Part shown: one piece after another, positions 1 to 10,044 of the stretch
Numbering within the stretch: position 1 is the stretch's first letter
Layout of the letters: every line of letters begins with the position of its first letter
Assembly (NCBI GenBank): GCA_037178675.1
Contig: JAYMGJ010000778.1
Coordinates: 1-32,109 of the forward strand
Direction of reading: 5' to 3'
DNA from: Scleroderma bovista
Lineage: Eukaryota > Basidiomycota > Agaricomycetes > Boletales > Sclerodermataceae
DNA length: 32,109 nt
The notes under the pieces: model-generated
What the model was told of the DNA's origin: nothing
Database searches by the model: none
Seen by the model: only the letters and a program-made list of their open reading frames with translations
Program-made: the position numbers and the translations under genes

Positions 1-1047
1 CTACGAAGCCGCTCGCTAGTTCCTGTAGTAAGTTGTGCTCGTCCAGGCACTCGTTTATCGCACAAAAGGCGTGTTCTCGGAGTTCTTCAAGATTGAGCTG
101 AAATTCAAACACCCGTCAGGGAACGTTCAAATATATGAACATGTGTTACAAACCTTGTTTGCGAGACGAAACATCGACTTCGCTGAACATCGCGGTTCTT
201 CGCTGGCATCCAGACTCAGCCTTCGGTAACCCCGGTTGCCCGAAGACTTGGGTGGCAGAAGGTGGACTCCACCCGTGTAAAGATAGTACATAAGACAATA
301 CCACCTAGAAGAGTCAGTCAGGTATGCCAAGTCTCGAAGTTGAACCGCGAACGTTTGGAACGCCGTGTCTTTGATGAAAATATGGCGACCTTTTCTAGGT
401 ATCGAAGCGATACCGCTGGGTTTATGGGCTGTTGGAGGCCGGGGCAGTCCGCCAGTTGGGGTAGTGGTGTTTGAGTCTTCCTTTTCAAGTAAGTCGTAAT
501 CTTTCACAGAATCTGCACTGGCGGAGACGAAGGAATTTGAACCTTTGGACAATGATAACAGCACTACAATGACCAATCTATTACCCGAGGAGTTACTAAC
601 CTGTCATGTTGGCATCAACGGACTTATCATCTTCGTCTGAGTCTTCTTTTTCAACTTCATCATTGTCTTCATCCTCGAGATCACTGTCACTTTCGTATCC
701 ATAGTCGCCAAGCGCAAGTCCACTAAAAATTTCATCGTCCAGCTTGACATCCATCAGCACCGTACCAGACGGACTCGTCTCAGGACCTAATACTGAGAAG
801 TTCTTATCAGCGTCAGAGGCGAGGTTACCAGTCAAGTACACTTACAATCCGCGAAGTACTTTGCACTCTTCTTGAGAAGGACGGTATTAGCATGCAATGT
901 GCGAACATTAACCGCTGATCCAGAAGACTTGGACCTGCTAGTAAACAAATGGAAATGAACATCGATTAGTTCTTCAGACAGAAGCGACTGTCTTAGCAGC
1001 TCTTCTGTCCAGGCTGGTGTTTTGGCCTTCGTCAATGACAGGACCAT
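1..1047 (-). CDS. BTB/POZ domain protein, copy A (3' end outside window)
   Basis: Likely a BTB/POZ protein of the Agaricomycete type. Such proteins are usually thought to act in protein-protein contacts, for example as CUL3 ligase adaptors; that role is inferred from the family. Exons on the minus strand: 1047-846, 792-601, 542-353, 304-154, 97-<1; phases agree throughout. The start at 1047 gives MVLSLTKAKTPAW. Visible BTB landmarks are DVHFHLFTSRSK, RTLHANTVLLKKS and KYFAD split by intron 1, then an acidic stretch containing GYESDSDLEDEDND, the strand motif YYLYTGGV, and CSAKSMFRLANK followed by LNLEELREHAFCAINECL. It is the tandem neighbour and paralogue of copy B, in the same orientation and with matching intron positions. 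The third intron (352-305) has an unusual GTTCGC donor and is 48 nt long, so retention would only add 16 residues. About 277 codons are visible and the C-terminus is cut by the window edge. Confidence 0.82.
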
Positions 1048-1393
1048 CTGGAGGGTTGATGGAAGACGTTGAAAGGGAATAAGGGGGACCTTATAACCGT
1101 TTTCCCGGGCGCCTGATATAGTACCTCGTGTTCAGCACGATGCATAATCGATGTGTATACCTTGTTAAAATAATCAGCCTGACTGTTGACCTCCAGTGCA
1201 ATGAGAATAGCACGTGTAAACTTAATCAATTAGGGTATGGGATAACAATTCCAGACAATTGCAGGCTGCAGTAATTTCTGAATGAATAGGTAAAAGAAGC
1301 CTAGGATTCGCGTCGGCCAAGTTTGGTAGCGTGGCCATGCGTGCGATACTAATCCAATTATCGATCACAGAGAACATACTCACACGAGTTATT
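1048..1393. other. Intergenic region between BTB copies A and B
   Basis: This 346-nt stretch lies between the start of copy A and the stop of copy B. No coding sequence is seen. It must hold the copy A promoter and the copy B 3' end; I see no clear TATA box or other recognisable site. Confidence 0.5.
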
Positions 1394-2800
1394 CTACTTG
1401 GAGGTCTTGGGGCTCACTAGGGGAAATTTAGTCTGCGATTCAGCGAAGATGAACAACGATTTACTTGAGTTGGCCTTCTTCGTGTGGTCAGAAAATGTAA
1501 AGGACGGTTTGACATTAAACGGAAATGCCGAATTAGAGGAGGTCGTCGGAAGGCTTGGAGGCACAGGATCCAATTGTGCATAATGTTTGGCCAAAATCTT
1601 CTCATACAACGCCTTGAGAATGTCCGCACCATGGCAGAGCTCCCCGTTAGCGATCTTCTCGAGCAAGTTGGGAAGCGCGCTTCTAACGGGAAGGGAATCG
1701 ATATGTCGAAACAAGGTATCGAGCACTGTGTTCAAGACTGGAGGGTGCCTTTTCCAACCTCAGTGCTTAGTGCATAGGAAGAAATCGATGATTCGCTAAC
1801 CTTGCCAACAGTGGTGATCCCAGTTCGGCTACAACATTCAAGTTGGACAGGATAGAACGAACGTAATCAAGGGCCTTCGTCTGAAGCGCTTCAAACCCAA
1901 TCTTAACAGAGCCATATTAGACTGGCTAAAGGGGTCGAGCATGCAGCTCACTTTGGAAGCGAGGCGGTACATGGATTTGGCCGAGCAGGTTGGTGTGACA
2001 TGAATACTACTCGTCTCCCCTTGCAATCTGAGGGGGCACGTTGACTTCAGCAAGGTAAATTGTATGTGACCTGTGTAGAAATAGAACAATAGGGATTTCA
2101 ATCTATGCCACAATGATTGAAATCGATATACAGAGTATGGAGGAAAACACCTACGTGCGAAAGGCAGTGTCTTTGATGAATATATGGCGATTCTGCATGC
2201 GCTCCGTATCCAGAACGCGTCTGTCATTTTCATTGGATGTGGCACAAGCCAACTCAGCCGGAGCCGGCGTCCTTTTTGGGTGATAAGACATAAAAATACC
2301 ACATAGCAAAATCAGGTGACTTACACGTCCTGGAGCTCTGTCGTGTTCTCCTCCTCTTCCGTTTCTTCAGCCTCGTCTAGGTCACTGTCATCTTCATAAC
2401 CATACTCGCTATGCGAGGTCGTCCGTGGATAGCTATGGGCTTCGTGGAACTCAAACATGGCATGATCAGCAAGGGATTTCTTCTCTTTCAACACTGAATT
2501 TCGTGTTATAATCACCCTGAAGTTGTGGCTCCCAACAATAAAGAACTTACGGTCTGCAAAGTATGGCGAACTTTTCGAGAGTAACTCGGAGTTTGCATGT
2601 AATGCACGAGGTCTAAAGATCCTTCCCTCATGTTTTGACCGAGACGAAAACAAGTAAAACTTAATGTTGCCGATCTCCTCGCCTAGGAGAGACTTTAGCA
2701 GGAGGGTGTTCAGCTGAGCTGATCTCGAGTCTGTCACGGGTAGTCCAGACGTGAGATAGACCTTCGAGGGGGGACAACTCTCAAGAGTGTGGCTCGCCAT
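1394..2800 (-). CDS. BTB/POZ domain protein, copy B (complete)
   Basis: Complete BTB/POZ gene with a predicted 380-residue product. Exons on the minus strand: 2800-2551, 2493-2325, 2271-2155, 2102-1952, 1901-1801, 1748-1394. The ATG at 2800 has a strong context (ACCATGG). Domain landmarks: LLGEEIGNIKFYLFSSRSK at about residues 38-56, RALHANSELLSKSSPYFADL at 65-84, an acidic linker around YGYEDDSDLDEAEETEEEE, HIFIKDTAF, SLLFYFYTGHI near 182-192, CSAKSMYRLASK ending near 229, then the helical IGFEALQTKALDYVRSIL. The tail after the helical RSALPNLLEKIANGELCHGA segment is Ser/Thr-rich and of unknown role. It parallels copy A in exon plan and motif order. Adaptor function is inferred from the family; no partner domain is present. 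Confidence 0.85.
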
Positions 2801-2835
2801 GGTAAGAAACAAAGGCTAATTATAGTTACCGTGCT

Positions 2836-2845
2836 TTAATTTATA
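2836..2845 (-). promoter_or_regulatory. Possible TATA box of BTB copy B
   Basis: Minus-strand TATAAATTAA lies 36-45 nt upstream of the copy B ATG at 2800. Position and sequence suit a core promoter. Its closeness to the ATG implies a very short leader and argues against using any in-frame codon further upstream as the start. Confidence 0.4.
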
Positions 2846-3189
2846 TGCAGGTGTCACCTTTTTTGGACATCCGCGAATATTCAATCTGCGACCACATCCT
2901 GCTCGTAAACAAGGTGCCTGCCGTGGAAACGGCCCTGTTCTAGTTATCCATTGTTGGGCGCAAAGATTTGTTCAAAACGAAAGGTTGTTAAGAACAACGG
3001 CCCGGGTTCAAAGCCCCAGTAAAACCAGCCCGTTACGGATTGGGCACATGTTAACCTTTCATTGGTCTAATCTGAAGATAGCAACTATCGTATAAAAAGC
3101 CAAGTCATGATTTGAAGCAGCCCACCTACTTTCAAACCTTCAATTGAGCATGCTGCTCCGACGAAATGCCATCCGGTCAGCGGCTCAAC
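2846..3189. other. No gene seen
   Basis: Sequence upstream of BTB copy B. I see no open frame with protein-like content. A GGTTCAAAGCC string near 3003 resembles a tRNA B-box but lacks pairing arms and an A-box. Confidence 0.4.
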
Positions 3190-3600
3190 AAATACGAACA
3201 GCCATTTACCTGAGCCAGTGTCCTTGCCTTGTTGAAAAGTGTACCCTGGGATTTAGTGAAAATAGCGTACCTGTTGGACAGCTGGCGGGCACGGCGGTAG
3301 ATGATGAATAATGTCTTCTCATACAAGTTCTCCGAGGATTTGTATGAAGTCACAAGTATCCGCGGCGCGCGCCATCATGGGGAGAGTTCTCCGTTTTGCG
3401 ATCCACTTACATAAACAGTATGCGGAGGTTGCGTTTGACTCAGATCTATCTTTGACACAATGGCAGTGGCTAAAGGATTGGCCGGTCATTGGAGTTTGTA
3501 TGCAAGATCTTTCCCTTGCGAGATAAGAACATGTATATAGAACTTGACGTCGACGATATTCCCCCCAAACAGAGAGCACATCCACCTGAGGTGATTTGTT
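3190..3600 (-). pseudogene. Decayed BTB/POZ relic
   Basis: Minus-strand frames here carry fragments of the same BTB family with stops and frame changes. One frame reads LFGGNIVDVKFY (about 3570-3537), which matches the N-terminal BTB strand of copies A and B. A shifted frame continues with LSRKGKILHTNSN, where LHTNS parallels LHANS in copy B. Farther on, RRTLPMMARAA and LYEKTLFIIYRRARQL resemble the copy B segment from RSALPNLL to LYEKIL. At least two stops and two frame shifts separate these pieces, and the YTG-containing middle is missing or unrecognisable. A plus-strand frame at 3489-3692 overlaps the relic and is probably its shadow, though it could be an exon of something unknown. Confidence 0.42.
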
Positions 3601-3950
3601 TATCGTGGCCGAATTTTGAGGTAGATATCAAGATTAGTGACGATGGAATACCCCGTGTATTATGCACGTGGTCGGCTCATGGTTCCTTATAATCGATTCT
3701 ACGCTGCAGTTTATTATGCAATACTCTGCAGGAATATATGGACTACTGTACTGCCCTCGACGGGGGACATGGAAGTTTGAAGCAGTTGCCCAACTATGTA
3801 GCAGACGATTCAGGAAGAAACTTTCCACGCTGGCAGTTCGAATTGTGCCTACCTTCCAACTTTCAAGCCCGCGTCTGTTTATAATGAGGCACCCCGCCAG
3901 ACATTTCGGAAAACCATCGCAACCCCTACTTTCGAGCCTTTTTGATTTAC
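3601..3950. other. Upstream region of the HET-domain gene
   Basis: Contains no gene I can support. The HET reading frame stays open upstream of its first ATG to a stop at 3885-3887. An upstream exon or a longer N-terminus therefore cannot be excluded. No clear core promoter is visible. Confidence 0.4.
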
Positions 3951-6155
3951 ATGTTCTTACGAGAACTATCTCAACAACTCCAGTGCATACCATGTTTCCA
4001 AGGCCAAAACCACCACAGAAACAACTTATCCGAATTCTCGGCCAGCCTTTGTGCGGTTTGCGATGCGATAGACATCACGCACATTCTTCGCGATGGCCTC
4101 CAAGAGAAGGACAAGGTTCCCCTTGGCCTCCTCCCTGATATCATGAAGAAATCCAACCACTGTACCCTATGTTTCCTCATTTCCAGCCTTATTCGTTGTT
4201 CTTGGCGTCTCGACAACCTTCCTGGTGTGGATCTTGAGAACATTTATTGTTCGCTCTGGGCACCAGGGTTTGGTCCACCGGGCCCGCGTCTGGGCGAGAA
4301 AGAGCGATGTCGTCGACTACGTCTGCACGTATCAAGTATCCCTCCTGAAACATCTTTTTTGTTTCCCAGAGGCCCCTCCCTTCTCAGTATCCAACTTCTG
4401 TCTGAAGACGCCCACAAAGTGTCCAAGGAGAAGTATCTTCACGGTCGCAGGATGAAGGACGTCGTGGATGTCAGGTTGCTTAGGAAATGGGTCAAGCTCT
4501 GTGAATCCAAGCATAGAGGCAAATGCTTGTCGGCGGTGGGATGGTCCGATAATGAGAGGTTGCCGAATTCGCTGAGGGTGGTAGACGTAATAAAGATGGC
4601 TTTGGTTCGGGCACCTCCAAACTGTCGCTATGTAGCTCTGAGCTACGTCTGGGGTGGCTGTGGCAAAGAATATTGGACGTCGAATGCCAACCTCACTTCA
4701 CGCAGTAAGCCCGCTGGCCTAAACGTCTCTGTCATCCCAGAAACGATTCTCGATGCAATTCGCCTAGTTCAACGAATGGGCGAGCGATACTTGTGGGTTG
4801 ATGCACTCTGCATAATCCAAGATAGTCGAGACGACAAGGCCGCGCAGATCCACATCATGGATCTGATCTATCACAGGGCTGTGTTCACTATTTTTTCTGC
4901 CGGCGGAGACAGTGCTCGATCTCATCTTCCTGGCCTGTCTGAGGGAACCCGAACGTGTAAGCAGCACGTACAAGTCGTTCAGGGGCTTCATCTTGCTACA
5001 GCACTTCCATCAGTCTGGGAAGCAGTGGGGCAATCCACTTGGAATACGCGTGGCTGGACTTTCCAAGAACATTTATTATCCCGCCGCCGGCTTTTTTTCA
5101 CCGAGTATCAAACATATTTCGAATGCGCAGAGGACGGGTGGTGTGAAGATGTTGAAGAAAGTCGATTCCCCTGGCTGGCCGATCATCCAGTGCGCGCTTC
5201 CGAGAGCACCGGTATATTCCTCCCGGGATTTGGTGCCAACGTAACAGTGACCTTCGCAAGCTACGCAGACTTCGTAACACGATATTCACACCGCCGTCTG
5301 AGTCACGAATCGGATATTGTGGCTGCCATGACTGCGTTAATAAACGCTATAGCCTCAGCGTGCGGGCCACCTGGAAGCCTTCCAAGGAAATCGTTTCGTT
5401 TTGGGATGTGGATAAGTTATTTGGACCACTCACTCTTATGGCAGCCCAGCTTGGATGTCCCACACACTCGACGTACGGCTACTGATGACGACCATGCACG
5501 CTGGCCATCCTGGGCATGGACCGGATGGGTCGGTGGGGTTCACTACAACAATGAGGCGTACTCGATGGGTGCCTTCACCCCTGGAGGCATTCATGCGCCC
5601 CCAGTGGAATCGCTTATTTCGGCTTGGAACCTGGTCGAGGAGAATGACAATATTGTTCAGCTGGACGTTGAACGAAATATGACAAGTAGGGATACATCAG
5701 CGAGATATGTTGCACCGAGAAGCCATATCAGCGACACATCTTTGGGATTCTCACCGCCCCCGGGTACACTGATCTTCCAAACTCAGTGTGCCAGGTTCCA
5801 AGTGCTAAAGCTGAAGGCGCACGAAGACAAGACTATGCCGCACGCCATCTTCGATATAATCCCACTTTGTCCATCCCCTTTGAAACGCGCGGGGCGTATC
5901 ATCTTACCAGCTTCAACGCCCAGTTCGACAGTATTTGAATTCATCGTATTGTCCAGGTGTGGCGGCGTTCGCGAAATGGGGAACCTTTTTGATTGCCACG
6001 CCTGGGGACCAATGTATGTTGGATGCATGCTACATGTCATGGCAGTACGGGGGGCGTGTGACCAGCAGGTCAGGGAGCGAGTGGGGCTTGGTGTCATTAA
6101 TGAGGGTGCCTGGGTGGAAAGCAATACAGAGGAAAGTAGAGTGCTGCTAGCGTGA
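3951..6155 (+). CDS. HET-domain (heterokaryon incompatibility) protein
   Basis: Single-exon gene for a 734-residue protein with a HET domain (Pfam HET family). Signature blocks are CRYVALSYVWGG (about residues 224-235), RYLWVDALCIIQDSRDDK followed by MDLIYHRAVFTIFSAGG (about 280-315), and WNTRGWTFQEHLLSRRRLFF (about 364-383). The N-terminal 75 residues hold CAVC and HCTLC pairs, a common front end of such proteins. In ascomycetes HET proteins trigger cell death after fusion of unlike hyphae. In basidiomycetes the role is largely untested, so allorecognition is inference here. The first ATG is at 3951, but its context is weak and the frame is open back to 3888. Having no intron in 2.2 kb is odd beside intron-dense neighbours. 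No effector domain is recognised in the C-terminal half. Confidence 0.88.
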   Translation: MFLRELSQQLQCIPCFQGQNHHRNNLSEFSASLCAVCDAIDITHILRDGLQEKDKVPLGLLPDIMKKSNHCTLCFLISSLIRCSWRLDNLPGVDLENIYCSLWAPGFGPPGPRLGEKERCRRLRLHVSSIPPETSFLFPRGPSLLSIQLLSEDAHKVSKEKYLHGRRMKDVVDVRLLRKWVKLCESKHRGKCLSAVGWSDNERLPNSLRVVDVIKMALVRAPPNCRYVALSYVWGGCGKEYWTSNANLTSRSKPAGLNVSVIPETILDAIRLVQRMGERYLWVDALCIIQDSRDDKAAQIHIMDLIYHRAVFTIFSAGGDSARSHLPGLSEGTRTCKQHVQVVQGLHLATALPSVWEAVGQSTWNTRGWTFQEHLLSRRRLFFTEYQTYFECAEDGWCEDVEESRFPWLADHPVRASESTGIFLPGFGANVTVTFASYADFVTRYSHRRLSHESDIVAAMTALINAIASACGPPGSLPRKSFRFGMWISYLDHSLLWQPSLDVPHTRRTATDDDHARWPSWAWTGWVGGVHYNNEAYSMGAFTPGGIHAPPVESLISAWNLVEENDNIVQLDVERNMTSRDTSARYVAPRSHISDTSLGFSPPPGTLIFQTQCARFQVLKLKAHEDKTMPHAIFDIIPLCPSPLKRAGRIILPASTPSSTVFEFIVLSRCGGVREMGNLFDCHAWGPMYVGCMLHVMAVRGACDQQVRERVGLGVINEGAWVESNTEESRVLLA

Positions 6156-6557
6156 TGCCGAGGCTCCTGTGAGTAGCAAGTCAAGCAAAACTTCTGCATA
6201 AGTGTCTAAATGTAGACACAGTGCAGTGGTGCATACACACCAGTGCTACTGGCGTGTTTCACTGTCAGTACACTATGTATGGGGCAAGCACCGCTAGATC
6301 AGCATATGCAATCGACTCCTATACCACCTAGCAAGGATTACACAATTCAGTCTTAGCGGTAACGCCTGACGATCTCTTGCATTACGCATTGCCGCATATA
6401 CCCACATGTATATCTTGGTTCTTCAGTGGTTTGAACTAAATGATAACTCATTTCCCTTCCTCCGATTTGAGGATAAGTGGGTTCAAGTGTCGAGAGCAAT
6501 TTTAAAACTAGGGAGGATCCAAGCACACGGCGTGAATGAAGTTGAACCCTGAAAGCC
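6156..6557. other. 3' region of the HET gene; no gene seen
   Basis: About 400 nt after the HET stop codon. It runs into the decayed 3' end of the minus-strand BTB pseudogene, whose boundary cannot be fixed. I see no other coding sequence or repeat. Confidence 0.4.
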
Positions 6558-7430
6558 TCAGGGGCAGGATAGTGTTTCCTCGAAATTTGCTGATACAAAT
6601 TCTTCAGGATGTAACCACCTTGCACCATGATCGACCTCGCCACGGGCGATTCTGAACAGCATTAGGAGGCCATTCATGATGGACGGCGAATCAAAGTTCC
6701 CGCAGCAGTAGGCCCGACATCCAAAACGGGTGGATGCCTTGGCGGTCGTAGAAGTCGAGGTGTGTTGGTTCCAATCTCTGACAGAAGAACCCAACTCAGC
6801 GAGTACATTCTTTTTCATCAAAAACTTGACTACTGCTTCACGTGCCAAGAAAAACGGTAGTCCATGGGTGTTGACCAACGCTTGTCGTGACACTTGCGGA
6901 TTGGATACCAGTATGACCTGTAGCAATAATGCATCACCCACTGGCAAATCAGTGCATATGTGCGAAGAGCAGAAAGACCGAGTTGGCTGGTGCAATAGCA
7001 TCGTCCTTGGTTTGATCAGTAACCAGCTGATATGAAGCTGAGACTTTTCTTGGATAGAGCCGCTGCCGTGAGTGGCTCCTTCCTGCGTCAGTTAAATTCA
7101 CATCAGAGTTGCCTTGGTCTTTCCTCGGACCGGACGTCGATAGTGGCCTCAGCTATAGAGAATGCCTAGAGTTAGACAAGTCAGCTGCTACACAATAGTA
7201 TCACTTGTTCAAAAACTGCATGCCATCATACCGCAGTCACTGAAATACAAGGTTTTACTTAAAAGAGAATCGGGACATCTGCGCGTCGGACGCGCAGCTT
7301 GGTGATCTTTCCCTTCCGCATTGACCTGGAAGAGAATAAGTAAAGCTTGAAGGTGACGAGCTGGAGCGCTGGTCGCCCAGAAGCGTCTTCAGAAACAGAG
7401 AATCAATCTGAGATGTGCAGTAGTCCTCAG
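6558..7430 (-). pseudogene. BTB/POZ pseudogene, copy C
   Basis: Third recognisable BTB paralogue, broken. On the minus strand a first frame reads IDSLFLKTLLGD (about 7415-7375). It then shifts to ALQLVTFKLYLFSSRSM, matching KFYLFSSRS of copy B, and shifts again to LLSKTLYFSD (about 7265-7230), matching LLSKSSPYFAD. A GGTATGA donor follows at the equivalent position. The C-terminal half survives in one frame at 7001-6558 as AVVKFLMKKNVLAELGSS and IARGEVDHGA, matching NVVAELGSP and IANGELCHGA of copy B. The central part with the YTG strand and the acidic linker is not recognisable between 7000 and 7230. Two frameshifts and the missing middle argue against a functional product. Confidence 0.68.
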
Positions 7431-7919
7431 TGACGGTGTCGTAAGAACTTGACCAGGACTGCCATTTTGGGTGGGCGCAATTGTACGAACTTCGAATCGA
7501 TCGGAAGCCTTGGGCGTGGCGGCCATGAATGCCGCTGATTCAGGATGGAACGACAATGGCTACGTGCTGCAGCGTTAGTTGTGAAGGAGTCTACATAGTA
7601 GTAACTGGCTTTTATGTAAGTAATGCATCCCACTTCAACTTTCAGCGCTTTACACTATGATCAAAGCTTTCAAAGCCAGTACGCCCGTGCTTCGTGTGTA
7701 GAGTCTAGACTCGGTGTTTCTCTCCTGCTCTATGGCCAATTTAGGACAGAGCACTGCGCCCTGCCTTGTAAGTATGGCGACTCTCATGGGCCCGACTGGC
7801 CCTGACCGTTCTGGGCTCGAGAATGGTATTCTCGAACAGCCATAGCAACTGATTAGCGCTAGGTACCGGCTTTTTACTTAAATCGATGTTCCACCCACTG
7901 CTTCCCTTTGTAACCTGCC
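7431..7919. other. Intergenic region before the F-box gene; no gene seen
   Basis: Lies between the 5' end of BTB pseudogene C and the F-box start codon. It should contain the F-box promoter. Short open frames here show no family resemblance, and no clear TATA box or repeat is visible. Confidence 0.4.
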
Positions 7920-10044
7920 ATGAGCGTCTTTAATCCACGCATTCTGGAGGCTTGCATTCGAGACGTCAACGCACGTCTCTCAGACCACCAGAAAGCGTCT
8001 GTGCTTCTGTATGCCCTTGGTCTCCTTCCCCTGGAAGAGAGGTGAGCTCCGCAAATTCCCTAAGTCGGTCTTCCATTGCTGATGAACGGTGGCTTGTATA
8101 TCGAAAGTTCACGATCAGTTACAGAAAATGCCGTGCAGTCTCTTTTACGGGTCTGTAGTTTATCATCTGCAGACATAACGAGATCATTACTGCTCCGAGC
8201 CAAAACGAGACTTGCCGCTGGTTACCGTACCTCCGCTCAACAGGGTATACAACAGCAATACTTGCTGATGATGATCCTCATGTCACTCTTCTGTTCCACA
8301 TAGATTTATATTCAGTGCTGACTGTGGATCCTGATAACCAAGATGTCAAGGGAATCATTCACGCGCAACACCTCCACCCCGAAATGGTAAGTATAACTGA
8401 TATGCTTCACTGACGCAAGAGTTCACCCCCATCATAGCTTCTCAGAGAGCCAGACGTGCCACCACGTTTCTCCATAGAAGTATGGAGAGAGATTGCGCTC
8501 TTTCTCCCCAAACGGGACTTAAGGTCCCTCCTGTTAGTCCCCCACCCACTTGGTCGAATCGCCAGTCAGCTTCTTTTCCGCGAGATAGACCTGCACTTGA
8601 CGCCGTTGTGCGGATCCAGCGACATGGATGCATGTTCCTATGAAGTAGCTGAATGTGTTGACCACGAATTAAACAACTGGCACCACCAGCGTAGCGCAGA
8701 TATTCTCACCCGCATACTCGTCGACTCCCAATTTTCGGGCCAGATGCGTAGTTTGACCGTCCATGCTGCGTCCCAGGACGTGTCGCAATCACTAACATTC
8801 CAAGTTGGTACGTGATATATCACTCAGGGGGTACCCTTAGCAACCCCTTAACAATGCCATAGGAATGCTACTCAATTCACTCCCCAAACTACTGAACCTT
8901 CGGAGGGTTCACTGTTCGGGGAGTAGAGACTTGATCTCGCGCATGGTCACATGCATGCACAGATATAATCCAAAGATTCAGCGACTGTCACTCGAGTACG
9001 TCTGTTTGATTGCTCCCATGTTCTTGCTGAATTTCTCTTCTGTCCAGACTTGGGGAAGATACGGTCGACATTAATATACCTAAATTCAAACATTTGACGC
9101 ATTTCTCGCTAGAGTCATATGGCGGTGACGGCGGTTCGGTTCACGTATTCATCGGTCAAAGTCGAGAAACGCTCCGTGCTCTGGCCATCAAAACTATCTG
9201 TTGGAGTTTCCCTGCAGATGCCCTATCCATACGGCAACTTACACACCTCGAATTCGGCGGTCTCCTTTCATCAGACATGTTCTCCGAAATACTCTCAAAT
9301 GGCCACCAGCTCGAGTCATTGGTGCTATCTGGTCCGCTAAAATGCGCACCCTCGTCGCTCTTCCGTGAGCACTGCACATCGCTCCCGTTTCTCCGTCACT
9401 TCTCCCTTGACATTACGAGGTTACAAAGGCAGGCATATTTGGACCACGACCTGTGTCCCGCGATCTCGGAGTTCCTGAGGCCGCGGACACAGCTGCGTGC
9501 ATACCGCCTCTTTGTACCACGTGAGGAACACCGTCACATTGGGTTCGACGCCTCCGCATGGGGGGTATTACCCGCACTGGCCAACCTGCGTAGTTTGTCA
9601 ATGTCCTATCCGAACGATCTGTCTCCCGCACTCGCAGGGTGGCTCATCCCCAGGACTGTCCAAGCACTGACGCTTGAGTTGTCGGCAATCACCACGGAGG
9701 CGACGTCATTTTTGAAGGTGAGGACACTCGCTGTGTTGCACACATTTACGATCGCGTGACCACTGTTACTTCAGCAAATCCGGCCTGGTGTCCCACCTGC
9801 ACTAAAATATATTGGCTTGATGTCGAGCGTGTCTATCAGGTCCGTAAGGAGTGTTGTCGAACATGGGTTCCCGCAGGTGCGCGTTGTAAAAATGGGGGGC
9901 AATATTTGGAGCATTACTCGCACGGAGGAAGGCCTGTTCCATGTGGAGCAGTGGCCATATAGAAGGGTGCGCTATCAAGCAGAAGAGTGGCTCGAGTCAA
10001 TGGAGTGTTCAGACGCAATCTGGAAAGGTGTCCATGACATGTGA
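7920..10044 (+). CDS. F-box protein with N-terminal TPR-like segment
   Basis: Predicted 594-residue protein. Exons: 7920-8041, 8108-8244, 8304-8386, 8438-8807, 8863-8995, 9048-9717, 9775-10044; all phases close. Residues about 64-105 read as a TPR-like helix pair (RAKTRLAAGYRTSAQQDLY, then LTVDPDNQDVKG). The F-box follows at about 121-160: PRFSIEVWREIALFLPKRDL, then SLLLVPHPLGRIASQLLFRE. The remaining 430 residues hold irregular leucine-rich stretches such as LKHLTH-like and LPALANLRSLSM strings, typical of fungal F-box proteins with degenerate LRRs. It probably acts as a substrate receptor of an SCF ubiquitin ligase (family inference); the target is unknown. An F-box preceded by about 115 residues is less usual. 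The exon 2 acceptor (GAAAG, 8107) is the least certain junction. Confidence 0.8.

Noticed and set aside
2958..3035. tRNA-like GGTTCAAAGCC string
   Set aside because: No acceptor stem, anticodon arm or A-box could be paired around it, and the T-stem has only three pairs.
3489..3692. Plus-strand frame starting MEFVCKIFPL
   Set aside because: It reads well but is antisense to BTB-like fragments, has no recognised domain, and its start codon is not ATG. Kept only as an alternative in the relic entry.
6730..7035. Plus-strand frame opposite BTB pseudogene C
   Set aside because: The minus strand carries ordered BTB motifs here, so the plus frame is a shadow.
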